Notes: a model not told the origin generated them from the sequence alone. Numbered from the stretch's first letter, positions 24,962 through 36,274 are shown. The stretch is DNA of 64,000 bases from Petrosia ficiformis (GCA_947044365.1 OX345649.1:3233633-3297632); one strand, 5' to 3'. Made by a program: numbers and translations.

Positions 24962-25525
24962 TTAACCCTTAGAGGACTGATGTCACATATATGTGACGTT
25001 TCACCCCTACGTGGTTCGGAGTGTGTTCCTAGCATTAGCCCTCCAATTGCTTGTAATTGGTGTCAGGCACAAATTCATGAAAGTGGCTACAAAAGTTGCT
25101 GGTTTCGACCTTTTAGGCCTAAATAATGACTATGGGAGAATTTTAAAGGGGGTTCGAAGGGGGCTGAGCCCCCTTGCCGCCCACGCAAATTGTGGTTTCA
25201 GTGACCCCGCCCACGCGCTCTGGTGGGTACCTGAGGTATTTCCCTTGCTGTATGTAAAACCTGAAATTGTGGGTGTAGCTGGTACCAACATGCAGTGGGG
25301 TCATTTTGTTTGCCACAGTTCCAGTCAAAAAAGGGAGAGCACTGCATTTGATTTAATCCTACAAAGCGCTTGGTAAGCAAGGTGGTAGAAATAGTACTCC
25401 ATGTCAGAAAAGGAGCTAAGTTTGGGGTAGAGAAAGTGAACAGTGGCCAAAATATATGCAATAGAGTCGCCAGTGTTGGAAATGGGAAGAAATTTGAAAA
25501 ACAAGCTCAGTCCTGTAAGGGTTAA
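24962..25525. mobile_element. TTAA-flanked MITE with CCCTTA termini, copy 1
   Basis: Ends are TTAA-CCCTTAGAGGACTGA and TCAGTCCTGTAAGGG-TTAA, inverted repeats bounded by TTAA. Near the left end is a palindrome TCACATATATGTGA. The interior is GC-rich and non-coding (GGGGGCTGAGCCCCC-type hairpin). Related copies lie at 29248-29750 and 30310-30806. The TTAA duplication and CCCTT start are piggyBac-like. Confidence 0.75.
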
Positions 25526-25842
25526 GATCTTGCAATTGCATTATTGCAGACTTGAATTAGTACATTTTAACCCTTGCCTGTGTATCAAGCAGACATACAA
25601 AAAGAGTTAAAAATCCCCATAACGTGTTCTTATACGTGGCCTCTATTAATAGCACTACTACTGTAATAGAGATTATGCCAACTAATAATTATCATCACAT
25701 ACATACACAATGCCAACAATATACCTATTAGTACACACTAAAATATATATATATTTCATGATCGTTATAAATTTATAAGCATATTATTAGGCATGGCTCA
25801 GAAATTTAAACCAAATGCCAAAAGAGACATTGCGAAATGTTT

Positions 25843-26014
25843 TCTAGCATAGAGCAACATGTCAGAGAATAAAAAAACCATCCTTTCCTTTGGTTTCCTT
25901 TTGCAAATCTATATTTGATGATGAAGTCTCATTACAGTTGACTATGGAAGTATATTACCTTCATTAGTTTGCCATCTCTAATGAAGTGTAAACAATACCA
26001 GGTACAAAACTACC
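25843..26014 (-). pseudogene. Inverted copy of RhoGEF exons 6-7 including the intron
   Basis: Read on the minus strand this matches RhoGEF 23255-23435: GGTAGTTTTGTACCTGGTAT, CATTAGAGATGGCAAACTAA, the intron, then TTTGCAAAAGGAAACCAAAG. The intron is retained, so it is a DNA duplication and not a retrocopy. A small deletion (GTATTGTTTACACTTC) is shared with the copy at 46783-46956. Confidence 0.85.
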
Positions 26015-26341
26015 AGATATATACAATAATAATAAGATTACAATTATGAATGATAATGACATTAAAATATATATATCATAGTTATATATAAAATGTATTA
26101 TAAATATAATAAACAATGACAACATAACAATTTCTTTATACACATGAGTACATACATTGTCAAAATTAACAAAGCTAAAAGAGGAAAAAAAGTTGTTTCC
26201 CATAACAAACATAAAAGCTACATATATTAAAAAAATTATATCAAAAGAATTTCAAGACTTTGCAAGTCCCAACATGTTTTGAAAACAAAAATGTGAAAAT
26301 CAAATTAAACTTATTGGACTTATCAACCAATAAGAAAAAGG

Positions 26342-27630
26342 TTAACAATTCTCATATAAAATTGATCTTCCACTTGATGATCTCAACAACGCACAAAAAA
26401 CAGGGACTAATACTATACTAATAATGATTACAACAACAAATATCATCAAATATACAAAAGCAACAAAAAGTGCATACACATTTAAGAAAGCTCCATACAC
26501 TGAAACAACACCGAGTATTATCCATCCTCCATTACCTGAAGGAGGATTAATACTAAAGCACAAACCAAATACAAAAAGTAGTATTGTGTATACAAAACAT
26601 AAAATGACATGTACTGGACTTGTAAATGGGTAAAAAAATTTCTGTCCACAACGTATCTGTTTATATTGCTTATAGGCATCTTCTAGCTGCCAATTATATT
26701 GCACCATTTTGGACAGTTCACATGTAAATTTCTTTCCTCCTCTCCAGAATACGAGTTGACACCCTACCCTTACTACATGAATTTTTAAGATATCTCGAAA
26801 AACTTCAACAAGAAACTTTTGTGTCCAATAATGGTGAACCGTTAAGAACACAAACATTCCAATCACAGGAACGAAATAGGCAAAGACTATCATGTACCAT
26901 AACTGACCACTGGGGACTTTACTAGCGCTTTTTTCATACTCTATATGAAATCTAGTACCAACTGCTACAATCATTAGCACTTGTAGAAACATTTGACCAG
27001 TAGAATATATGACAAATACTACATGGAATGCTGCTCCCTCTAGCCTTTTCTTGTTTCTTACTTTCTGGATGGACCAAACTGTTCCTGCTAAAATGAATAT
27101 ACGTGCTAAGTACACATTGAATAGCTGCTGAAGAAAACTGAAGAGAATAGAAAGCCAAGTTGTAATATCAACCTTCCCAGCATCATACTCAATATTGAAC
27201 TGAAATATACTCAGTAGTAAACTAGGATAAAACAATATCTCCACTATCAATAGACGAGTGATATCCATGATAGTAGCACGTTTTCGAGTGTCACAGCTTC
27301 CTCACAATTTGAAACCTGAGACACATGTTCATGTTGAGCAACTCCTTCGTATAGGTTTGCTTTAATCACCAACTCTTGCATTACAGCATTACATGTTTCT
27401 TGAATCCACTGCTCTGTATCATTAGCTGAATCATCTTCAACATCTTGATCTCCTTCAACAAGCACTGCTGAAACATCTTGGGTATTAATCTGTGCTGTAA
27501 TACCAGGAATTGAATTACCAGGTTGTGAAGATATTGGAACAACTGTTGATATATATGGTTGATGCATAATACTGTAATTTAGAATTGGATATTGCTGAAC
27601 GTGATATAATTGGTACAAATATGTTATCAC
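26342..27630 (-). pseudogene. Type A membrane protein, copy A1, deleted and frameshifted
   Basis: The C-terminal 308 codons (27268-26342) match the intact copy at 49042-50838, with VPSGQLWYMIVFAYFVPV, HHYWTQKF and FTSPVHVILC. The N-terminal part (27630-27247) carries the VEGDQDV and NDTEQWIQETCNAVMQ segments. About 170 residues between SNCEEA and CDTRKRATIMDIT are missing, and the junction near 27290 is out of frame. Five residues (IDKGN) are also lost. The start codon region is replaced by MITE-like sequence (ATTGGTACAAATATGTTATC). It is not expected to make a full protein. It is the minus-strand partner of copy A2 in the large inverted repeat. Confidence 0.8.
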
Positions 27631-27750
27631 GCAGTAATAACAACATGAATGACTAATTACATTATTATTTACATACTTGGAAATATTCCACGAATTAATG
27701 CCAATATGTCAAATGCCATGATTACTGAGTATAATGTGTATATAATTATA

Positions 27751-28060
27751 CACTGCAAAAACAAAATAGTTAGTACAGTTGCATGAATTTAACATTTTTG
27801 GATAAATGCATCTAATGCCATAGTTGCTTTGTACTAATTGGTCGAAGCACTATAATTTTAGGGTGCTATCTACTCATAATTATTTCAAGCCAACAATTTA
27901 GTATAAGTTTATAATTACATGTACATGTAATTATTTGAATTATAATTGTATGTTTGTCACCATGCGATCATAACAACCTGCACGACCAATTAAATTCGAA
28001 TTTCCACTATTCTTTACTAACCAATAAATTAGTTATTTTAACACTTTTATTTTTGCAGTG
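27751..28060. mobile_element. TA-flanked MITE, CACTGCAAAA family
   Basis: CACTGCAAAAACAAAATAGT begins at 27751 and its inverted partner, ending TTTTTGCAGTG, closes at 28060. TA precedes and follows it (27749-27750, 28061-28062). It is about 310 bases and non-coding. TA target duplication fits Tc1/mariner-type mobilisation. Confidence 0.75.
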
Positions 28061-28907
28061 TAGGCTCGCCCTCACAATGCTTTGCATTTCACTGTTGGAT
28101 AGTTTAACCTAATATGGTTGTCTTAATACACTTTTAAAAAGTGCATACACAACAAAAACAGTTTTCTTCTTCTAAACAAATGTTATTAGGATTGTGTATG
28201 TACATATATTTCTATTGTGAATGCAAAGGTTCTTATCAGGGAATGCAAAATTATATTTTTTTGAAATGCAAACATAATTTATATTTGTTACCGTAAATTC
28301 AACTAACTTTCAGTAGTACACAGAAAACACATTTAAATATACATGTAAGTAATAATGAATCCAGTTGATAGCATTAATAATCGGATAATATATTACTATG
28401 CATATATTAAGTTACATATAGAAACCTGCACACATGTATGCACTTACACACTGTGTACTATGCATGTATTCTCCTTACACAGTGTTATGTTTCTTCATAT
28501 AACATAAAATCAGCATTTCTTCCATGTTCTAATTAGAACTATAGAGATCCAAACTGCGTAGTTTGAATCATACTATTGAATAATTCATATTGGCAAGCGA
28601 TTCATCCAAGCAAACAAATCAATCTGTTTTTGCAGTGGGTGCAATGAGATACAGAAGTTAATGCAACCAATCTGGTTCCATTAATCATATAGACAGCACA
28701 AGTGTCTGGGCCAGCAGTGAAGTAATGTTAGTACTGGTTATATATGTTACCACTCCATTCAACACATTGTATACTCTTTTAATTGACTTAAACTCACCTT
28801 TAAAAAAGTGTATGCTTCAGGCAAATTAAGTCCAATAAACTCCAGTTGTTCGGTTATGTTCTGTCTCAGGAAAATGCAATTTCACTGTCAAATCTAGATT
28901 TATATAT
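28061..28907. other. Upstream duplicated spacer, gene-free
   Basis: No gene. This block (for example ACAGTGTTATGTTTCTTCAT and GGCCAGCAGTGAAGTAATGT) recurs upstream of every type A copy: 31060-31800 inverted, 52760-53360 and 58320-59320. It is therefore the conserved 5' flank of the type A genes and the best place to look for their promoter. Confidence 0.6.
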
Positions 28908-29247
28908 CACTGCAAAAATAAAATTGTTAAAATAACAAATTTATTGGTTATTATAGTTGCAAGGAATAATGGAAATTGTTATTTAATTGGCATGTAGATC
29001 GTTATGGATGTACACAAAATTATAATCCAATAATTGTAATTTCAATATCCTTATGCTGTCTAATAGATGTACAAAGAAGTAGAATAAGTATTTTAATTGA
29101 GTCACTGTATGTTTCCAAACCTTCTTTGTGCATCTGATATGAAATATTAGGCATGATAATTGGTACATATATCCCTTATGTATTTTAATATAATTAGTAC
29201 AAAGTAGCAATGGTGTTAGATGTATGTATCCTACAACCAACTAATTG
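28908..29247. mobile_element. CACTGCAAAA MITE, left part, cut by a TTAA element
   Basis: It begins TCACTGCAAAAATAAAATTG and continues with the family interior until TTAA at 29248, where the CCCTTA-type MITE follows. The mirror situation, ending TTTTTGCAGTGATA at about 31061, is seen in the other arm. The nesting shows that the TTAA element inserted before the inverted duplication formed. Confidence 0.6.
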
Positions 29248-29750
29248 TTAACCTTTAGAGCACTAATGTCACATATATGTGACATTTGACCCCTACACAG
29301 TTTGAAGTGTGTTCCTACCATTACAAAGCACTTTTGTCAGGCATAAGCCCATACAAATGGGCCTAAATAACAAGTACGTGGGGAATTTTAAAGGGGGGTG
29401 TCCTCCTGTTAATGGGGGGATCGAAGGGGGCACAGCCCCCTCACCACCCATGCAATTCGGGGTTTCAGTGACCCCACCCACGCAATCTGGTGGGTAACTG
29501 GTTTCCAACATGCAGTGGGGACGTTTTGTTTGTCCTGGTTGCAGCCAAAAGAGGGAGAGCACTGCATTTGAATTAATCCTACGAAGCACATGGGGACTTT
29601 TGAGTCCCGGTAAGCAAGTTGGTACAAGTAGTACTCCATGTTAGAAAAGGAGTCAAGTTTGGGATAGATGGTGGCCAAAATATATGCAGCAGAGATGCCA
29701 GTTTTGAAAATGAGAAACATTTTGAGAAACAAGCTCAGCCCTCTAAGGGA
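29248..29750. mobile_element. TTAA MITE with CCTTTA termini, copy 2 (right TTAA lost)
   Basis: Left TTAA-CCTTTAGAGCACTAATGTC with the TCACATATATGTGA palindrome. The right end reads CTCAGCCCTCTAAGGG but continues GATCC rather than TTAA, so the right flank has changed. It matches copy 1 at 24962-25525. Confidence 0.7.
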
Positions 29751-29768
29751 TCCTTGCTCGCCCAAAAT

Positions 29769-29825
29769 TTAGTCTGGTGAACGCAGCCCCTCCTAACTTC
29801 GAAAAGGAGGGTCTGGGGTACTGTA
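29769..29825. repeat. Solo end of a RecQ-type TIR element
   Basis: TAGTCTGG (29770) and, about 35 bases on, GGAGGGTCTGGGG match the termini of the elements at 44737-45360 and 59428-60095. No partner end is nearby, so it is a remnant. Confidence 0.5.
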
Positions 29826-29870
29826 ATATTAATAGTTCCGGATATCGATATAATTATGGTGCCCCAATCA

Positions 29871-30027
29871 ATTATTGGTAGGGTAAATGCCCTATATACA
29901 TGCCATACCACTCCCAACGCCTCTGTGTCTGTATAACGTGTCTGATTGGCAATCAGACATGTTATACAGACACAGAGGCGTTGGGAGTGGTATGGCATGT
30001 ATATAGGGCATTTACCCTACCAATAAT
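29871..30027. repeat. 157-base near-perfect palindrome at the centre of the inverted repeat
   Basis: From ATTATTGGTAGGG (29871) to CCCTACCAATAAT (30027) the two 78-base arms are identical except for one mismatch. The centre is a single G at 29949 (GATTG-G-CAATC). Frames on both strands through it encode the same artefactual peptide. It would extrude as a cruciform or hairpin. Confidence 0.9.
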
Positions 30028-30300
30028 TTCCAGCCCTACAAAAAAATTACTAACAGCTAACCTTTCAATAAAGAAACGAAATTGGGTGTGACCACTACGT
30101 TTGTGTCACGTGGGTGTCAATTAGTCTTGCGTAGCCTAGCCAGCTCCCCTCATTTGCTATTGACTGTCTCGTTCTGAGTACTACACAAGTAGAACTCAAG
30201 TACCTTAAGTGGGTGTGAGATCACGTGCAATGAAAATCTAATAACTAAATATTGTTCAGGAGATTTTACAGACAGATTATTACAGGTTTAATGTTGTTCA
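30028..30300. other. Unique spacer and empty site of the Tc1-like element
   Basis: No gene. At 30170-30260 the sequence TCTGAGTACTAC...AACTCAAGTACCTTAAGTGG is the unoccupied, inverted equivalent of the flanks of the element at 38408-40280. A perfect short hairpin, TACAGGTTTA...TAAACCTGTA, lies at 30282-30320. Confidence 0.5.
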
Positions 30301-30309
30301 ACAACACTA

Positions 30310-30806
30310 AACCTGTAATGCTCAGAGCTCAGTCACGCCAATGTTGGTGTCTTTGCTGCATATATTTTGGCCACCGTTTACCCCAAACTTGGCTCCTTTT
30401 CCAACATGGAGTACTACTTCTACCAACTTGCTTACTGGGACTCCAAAGTCCCCAACCAAGTCGTAGGATTTATTTAAATGCGGTGCTCTCCCTCTTTTGG
30501 CTGCAACAGGGGCAAACAAAACGACTCCACTGCATGTTGGCACCAGTTACCCACCAGATTGCGTGGGCGGGGACACTGAAACCTATGCTATGCCCCCTTC
30601 GAACCCCCCATTAACAGGAGACAACCCCCTTTAAAATACCCCCATATTCGTTATTTAGGCTAAGGGTGGCCAAAAAACCATAAACTTTTTTAGCCATTTT
30701 TATGGGCTTATGCCTGACAACAGTGCTTTGTACAAGTAGGAACACACTCTGAACCGCGTAGGTGTCAAATGTCACATGTATGTGACATCAGTGCTCTAAA
30801 GGTTAA
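30310..30806. mobile_element. TTAA MITE, copy 3 (inverted partner of copy 2)
   Basis: It ends GTGCTCTAAAGG-TTAA at 30803-30806 and reads in reverse complement through the same interior as copies 1 and 2 (GGTGGGTAACTGG, GCATATATTTTGGCCAC). The left end is degraded near 30320. Confidence 0.65.
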
Positions 30807-31801
30807 CAATTAGTTGGATGTAGGATACATACATGTAACACTATTGTTACTTCGTACTAATTATATTAAAATACATAAGGGATATATATGTACCAATTAT
30901 AATCAATTATCATGCCTAATATCTCATATTAGATGGACAAAGAAGGTTTGGAAACCTATAGTGACTCAATTAAAATACTTATTCTACTTCCTTGTACATC
31001 TATTAGACAGCATAAGGATATTGAAATTACAATTATTGGATTATAATTTCATTTTTGCAGTGATATATAAATTTAGATTTGACGATGAAATTGCATTTTC
31101 CTGAAACGGAGCGTAACCGAACAACTCAAGTTCATTGGACTTGATTTGCCTGAAGCATACACTTTAAAGGTGAGTTAAAGTCAAAAGAGTATACAATGTG
31201 TTGAATGGAGTGGCAACATATTATAAAACCAGTACTAACATTACTCCACTGCTGGCCCAGACACCTGTGCTGTCTATATGATTAATGGAACCAGATTGGT
31301 TGCATTAACTTCTGTATCCCATTGCCCCCACTGCAAAAACAGATTGTTCACTTGCTTGCCAATGTGAACTATTATTCATGCAATAGTATAATTCAGGCTA
31401 CGCAGTTTGCATCTCTATAGTTCTAATTAAAACATGGAAGAAATGGTGATTTTATGTCATAATTATGAACAAATATGACACTGTGTAAGGAGGATACATG
31501 CATAGTACATAGTGTGTAAGTGCATGCATGTGTGCTGGTTTCTATATGTAATTATAAGTATGTATAGTAATTGTACAATAATTATTATTCGATTATAATG
31601 TTATCAGTAACTTAACAAATATAATTGTTTTCAAAAAGATATAATTTTTCATTCCTGATAGGAACTTTTGCATTCACAATAGAAATATATGTACAAAATC
31701 CTAATAACATTTGTTTAGAAGAAGAAAACTGGTGTATTGCACAGCCATATTAGGTTAAACTATCCAACAGTGAAATGCAAAGCATTGTGAGGGCAAGCCT
31801 A

Positions 31802-32106
31802 CACTGCAAAAATAACAGTAACTAATTTATTGGTTAGTACAGAACAGTGGAAATTCGAATTTAATTGGTCGTGCAGGTTGTTACGATCGCATGGTGACAT
31901 ACATGCAATTATAATTCAAATAATTACATGTACATGTAATTATAAACTTATACTAAATTGTTGGCTTGAAATAATTATGAGTAGACATCACCCTAAATTT
32001 ATAGTGCTTCGACCAATTAGTACAAAGCAACTATGGCATTAGATGCATTTATCCAACAATGTTAAATCCATGTAACTGTACTATCTAACTATTTTGTTTT
32101 GCAGTG
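31802..32106. mobile_element. TA-flanked MITE, CACTGCAAAA family (inverted copy)
   Basis: CACTGCAAAAATAACAG begins at 31802 and TTTTGTTTTGCAGTG ends at 32106, with TA at both edges. It is the mirror copy of 27751-28060. Confidence 0.75.
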
Positions 32107-32456
32107 TATATAATTATACATAAATTATTATACTCAGTAATCATGGCATTTGACACATTGGCATTAATTCGTGGAATATGTTATGCTATTTTGAGTTGAT
32201 TTCAAAAATACAATTGTTTAATGTATTGGTTAGTACAGTTCCAAGTATGTAATAATTTAATTAGTCATTCATGTTGTTATTACTGCATGATAACATATTT
32301 GTACCAATTATAATCAATTATCAAGTCTTATATCTCATATTAGACGCACAAAGAAGGCTGGTAACCTATAAGGATTTAATTAAAATATTTATTCTGCTTC
32401 TTTGTATATCTAATAGACAGGAGAAGGAAATTGAAATTGCAATTATTTAGTTTATA

Positions 32457-33110
32457 TCACCATGACCTACATAACCAAGCCCTCGCCCGCGTAGGCGAAG
32501 CTGAGGGTTACCCTGTCTGGCTTTTGCCAATATTCCAGCGAACCTACAAACAACAGCACTTTGAAAATACTACCAGCAGACTTCAAATCATACAAGAATC
32601 AAACGTAACAACAGGCTTTGCTAAAACCTTTTTGTTTTAAAGTTATGACAATTTTCGTTTCACAACTTTCAGAAAATGTCTGATAATAAAAGAGTTCACT
32701 GAAACACAACTCATCTTGCTTGAAGTCTATATTGCTGTCAAATTACAGATTGAAATGAAGTACAATTGAAATAGTGGCTGCTACAACTTCGAGCTGGTTC
32801 TAAGCTTTCTGTCAATTTCTATATAGCTCCACTCATTTCATTTCACCCACGCGCCTGTTTACTGCGCTTCTAATAGTAGGACTTGGAGTGTAAGTTGTAA
32901 CGCACAAATACGTATATAACATAATATCAGTATAATAATAAATGTACCGTATAACACGATAATTTTACTTGGACTAATAATTATTATTACAGTCAAATAT
33001 TGTCTGCGGTTATTTTCGTGTCAGTGACTGAATCACCCAAATCGCAAGGGTTCTAGACTGCTAGTGCACTTATTGGGCTCGCCGCGCCTACGCGTGGGCG
33101 AGTCTTTAGT
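32457..33110. mobile_element. Degenerate element with CCTCGCC...GTAGGCG ends
   Basis: The left part contains CCCTCGCCCGCGTAGGCGAA (32482). The right part contains GCTCGCCGCGCCTACGCGTG (33078). The interior (CTTCAAATCATACAAG, CCTTTTTGTTTTAAAGTTAT, GTGGCTGCTACAACTTCGAG) is similar to that of the element at 45653-46530. There is no coding potential. Confidence 0.5.
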
Positions 33111-33622
33111 ACTTTGGTTGTCATTCTGTCATTCATTCTTTCTTTCATTCATTCATTCATTCTGTCCCCACTTTTTTAATTTAATCTTCGATTTAAAGAC
33201 TTCATAGAGTAGAGAAAGAAGTTTATCAAAATCGTATTGAAAAGAAATTTGGCACAGACATTGTTTTAGCAAGTTATTCATTCATTCCTTCCCAACTATT
33301 TTTACTTTGAACAGTTATAACTTCAAACGCATAGCTCCTACAGCCGCCAAACTTTCAGATCTGTTCAAAAACATGGTCTTCTATTGCTCTGTTATTTTTA
33401 TAACGAAGTAAACTGTATGAAAAGTTACTTAGAATAGAAAATGCTAAACTCACTACACATCCTAGCCAGATGCTTTAAGCGTCAATTTAAAGACTTGATA
33501 GAGTAGAGAAAGAAGTTTATCAAAATCGTATTGAAAAGAGATTTGCCACAGACATTGTTTTAGCAAGTTACAGACTCATACATTCTATCTCTGTAAGCTC
33601 TCTAGTTTCTGCCATTTTTACT
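33111..33622. repeat. Simple repeat and 80-base direct repeat, gene-free
   Basis: A (CATT)n stretch lies at about 33127-33165. A block around AGAGTAGAGAAAGAAGTTTA occurs at about 33205-33285 and again at 33490-33572, ending ACAGACATTGTTTTAGCAAG. No gene is seen. Confidence 0.6.
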
Positions 33623-33632
33623 TGCAATAACC

Positions 33633-35118
33633 ATAGATTATATAGACTATACGTATAAGGGATTGGAAACACCCACGCATTTCCGTACACTCCGTTGCCC
33701 CACCCTATCTTTTTTAGCCAGCCCCTCCCCTCTAAATACAATGCGCTATGCATGCAAGACTGGTAAAGAACATGTTTTAAATCGTGTATCATTAAAGAAC
33801 ACTTTTGTTAAACTGATTGATAATATCACCAACCAACATAGGAGTGCTATACCTTCAGCTAGAAAACTGGAGTGTTGAACTATATGACCTACCACACTGC
33901 TTAGAGTCCCCAAAATGTAAGTACCTCGTATAACCGTTTCAACTGGATTTTCTCCACCTAAACGGTAACTTTTTTTTCTATATTTGTTTTAAACCCATGT
34001 ATTTTTATTGAGTAACAAAACTTACCTGGGAATATTGCAATAGAACTGTTATTAAAAGCAGTAAGAGTCCCAAAACCCGTTTTCGTTATGATATGTACTA
34101 AAAAACAATCGTTTTTAACATCGTACATGATTTTTTGCTAATGTTTTAGCAATTGAGATGTTAAAACGATACATTAGCAACATGTATATCAAGAAAAAAC
34201 ACCTTAATTGTCCAGTTTCAGCAAGGAATAGTGTTTTTTCTATGATCAGTCCTCACCACTAAGCAATAAAATTTAATTGATTTCTGGGGACACGGAGCGC
34301 GTCACAGACTTATGCATTGATGCTATGGGATCACGTGCGCTGTTTCCAATCCCTTATACCATAGATTATATAGACTACGTATAAGGGATTGGAAACGGCG
34401 CACGTGATCCCATAGCATCAATGCATAAGTCTGTGACGCACTCCGTGTCCCCAGAAATCAATTAAATTTTATTACTTAGTTGTGAGGACTGATTATAGAA
34501 AAAACACTATTCCTTGCTGAAACTGGACAATTAAGGTGTTTTTTCTTGATATACATGTTGCTATTGTATCGTTTTAACATCTCAATTGCTAAAACATTAG
34601 CAACAAATCATGTACGATGTTAAAAACTATTGTTTTTTAGTACATATCATAACGAAAACGGGTTTTGGGACTCTTACTTCTTTTAATAACAGTTCTATTG
34701 CAATATTTCCATGTAAGTTTTGTTACTCAATAAAAATACATGGGTTTAAAACAAATATAGAGAAAAAAGTTACCGTTTAGATGTAGAAAATCCAGTTGAA
34801 ACCGTTACGAGGTACTTACATTTTGGGGACTCTAAGCAGTTTGGTAGGTCATATAGTTCAACACTCCAGTTTTCTAGCTGAAGGTATAGCACTCCTATGT
34901 TGGTTGGTGATATTATCAATTAGTTTAACAAACGTGTTCTTTAATGATACACGATTTAAAACAAGTTCTTTACCACTCTTGCATGCATAGCGCATTGTAT
35001 TTAGAGGGGAGGGGCTGGCTAAAAAAGATACGGTGGGGCAACGGAGTGTACGGAAATGCGTGGGCGTTTCCAATCCCTTATACGTAGTCTATATAATCTA
35101 TGCTTATACGTAGTCTAT
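33633..35118. mobile_element. 1.5-kb fold-back element, 9-base target duplication
   Basis: Two arms of about 720 bases are inverted around 34366. Each arm starts or ends ATAGATTATATAGACTA...ATAAGGGATTGGAAAC, and the same terminal sequence sits at the centre. GCAATAACC flanks both sides (33624-33632 and 35119-35127). Paired small frames in each arm are mirror artefacts. Its ends match the 42-base palindrome at 59377-59418. Confidence 0.8.
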
Positions 35119-35355
35119 GCAATAACCCACACCCTCAGCCACACCCAATGTGATCACGTGAGATCAAACGTGGAGGTCAGAGGAATACTTTCATTTCTGA
35201 ACTGGTCGCTATTATTCAACTTTTGTTGGACTTTCAAATATTTGAACTGTAAGTTGCAATGCTTTTGCTCATTGTAGTTATAACAATTATAGGATAATTA
35301 ATTTTAGTAACGGACAGTTGTGGCATAGATATTTTGGTAATGAATCAGTGAGGTA

Positions 35356-36274
35356 ATGAATATTTTTTGGAAGAGTATATTGTGTTTGACCTTAAGTAGT
35401 TGTGTAATGTGTAATTATTGTTACTTTCGAAGGATTCTGCTTTTATCTGGTGATATTGAGCGGAATCCTGGCCCTGTTGTTAATAAGGTTTGTCCTTTAT
35501 GTAAAGAATCTGTCCATATAAGAAAAACTGTTTGCAAGTGTGGGCATAGATTTTCTAAAAAATCGGTTGAAAAGAGTAATGGTAAGTGTTTCATGACTAG
35601 ACAGGAGTCAAATAAAATTACAAAAGCACAAAGGAGAGCATTAGAAACTCCTGAAAAGACTGAAAGACGTCATACACTTGATAGAATAGCAAAAGCAGAT
35701 GCAAAGTCTGTAGAAACTGAAGAGCAAACATCAGATAGAAAAAGCCGTAATTTTGCTTCAAAAAGAAAGTGTATAGCTCTTGAAACTGAAGAGCAAACAT
35801 CAGATAGAAAAAGCCGTAATCTTGCTTCTAAAAGAAAACAGTTAGCATGTGAAACTGAAGATGAGGCATTAATAATTAGGAAAGAAGGTAATAGAGAATC
35901 TGCCTCTAAAAGACGCAAGTTAGAAAGTGAGGAAGAAACCTCATGTCGTAGGCAATTAGATAGAACCTGTAAAGCAACGCATAGGTTATTTGAAACTGAT
36001 TATGAAAAACAGGTTAGGCAGCAAAAGAATAAAGAGAGTCAAGTTCTGCGTAGACAATGTTCAACTAATGAAAAAGCTATAGCAAAATTCTGGGCTAAGA
36101 TAAAAATTGGTGCCGATTATGTTTGTATATACTAGTTGTCATAGATTAATGTATAGAAATTCAGTTGTTACATGTAATAGAGGGAAATACAGTACTGATG
36201 ATGAAGAATTATTATTAGATAGTGTATTAGGATCTCCTTATATTAGTAATGATGGGAATGTTTATATTTTTTAG
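35356..36274 (+). pseudogene. Transposon ORF with N-terminal 2A peptide and zinc ribbon, 3' frameshift
   Basis: The frame is open for 259 codons (35356-36135). A hydrophobic N-terminus (residues 1-35) runs into LLLSGDIERNPGP, a match to the 2A consensus D(V/I)ExNPGP at which ribosomes skip a peptide bond. A ribbon follows, CPLCKESVHIRKTVCKCGH (about residues 46-64). After it come three repeats of the type ETEEQTSDRKSRN.ASKRK in a basic, charged region. The coding then leaves frame: one base on, CHRLMYRNSVVTCN and the rest continue to TAG at 36274. The repeat region and the C..CHRL motif resemble the N-terminal part of Helitron-type proteins; that is an inference. No Rep or helicase motif is present here, so it is a truncated copy. 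Confidence 0.55.

Larger units (their letters stand above)
27600..32340. repeat. Large imperfect inverted repeat upstream of copies A1 and A2
   Basis: The arm 27600-29250 reappears in reverse complement at 30800-32340. Examples are GGCTCGCCCTCACAATGC (28074) against GCATTGTGAGGGCAAGCC (31782), and the MITE 27751-28060 against 31802-32106. The centre is near 29949. The outer ends lead into membrane-protein genes A1 (minus) and A2 (plus), so the duplicated unit is gene plus upstream region. Later insertions separate A2 from its arm. Confidence 0.8.

Noticed and set aside
26342..27268. A1 as a functional short membrane protein of 308 residues.
   Set aside because: The frame begins at an internal Met after an out-of-frame deletion and lacks the promoter-proximal segment found in A2-A4.
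29735..30091. Matching peptides on both strands at 29.7-30.1 kb.
   Set aside because: A perfect palindrome gives identical frames on both strands; no domain or codon signal.
33663..35073. Paired 71-codon frames starting METPTHFRTLRC in both arms of the fold-back.
   Set aside because: Mirror images of one non-coding arm; no conservation argument beyond DNA identity.
35430..35480. A viral origin because of the 2A peptide.
   Set aside because: 2A-like sequences are common in invertebrate transposons and receptors; nothing else here is virus-like.
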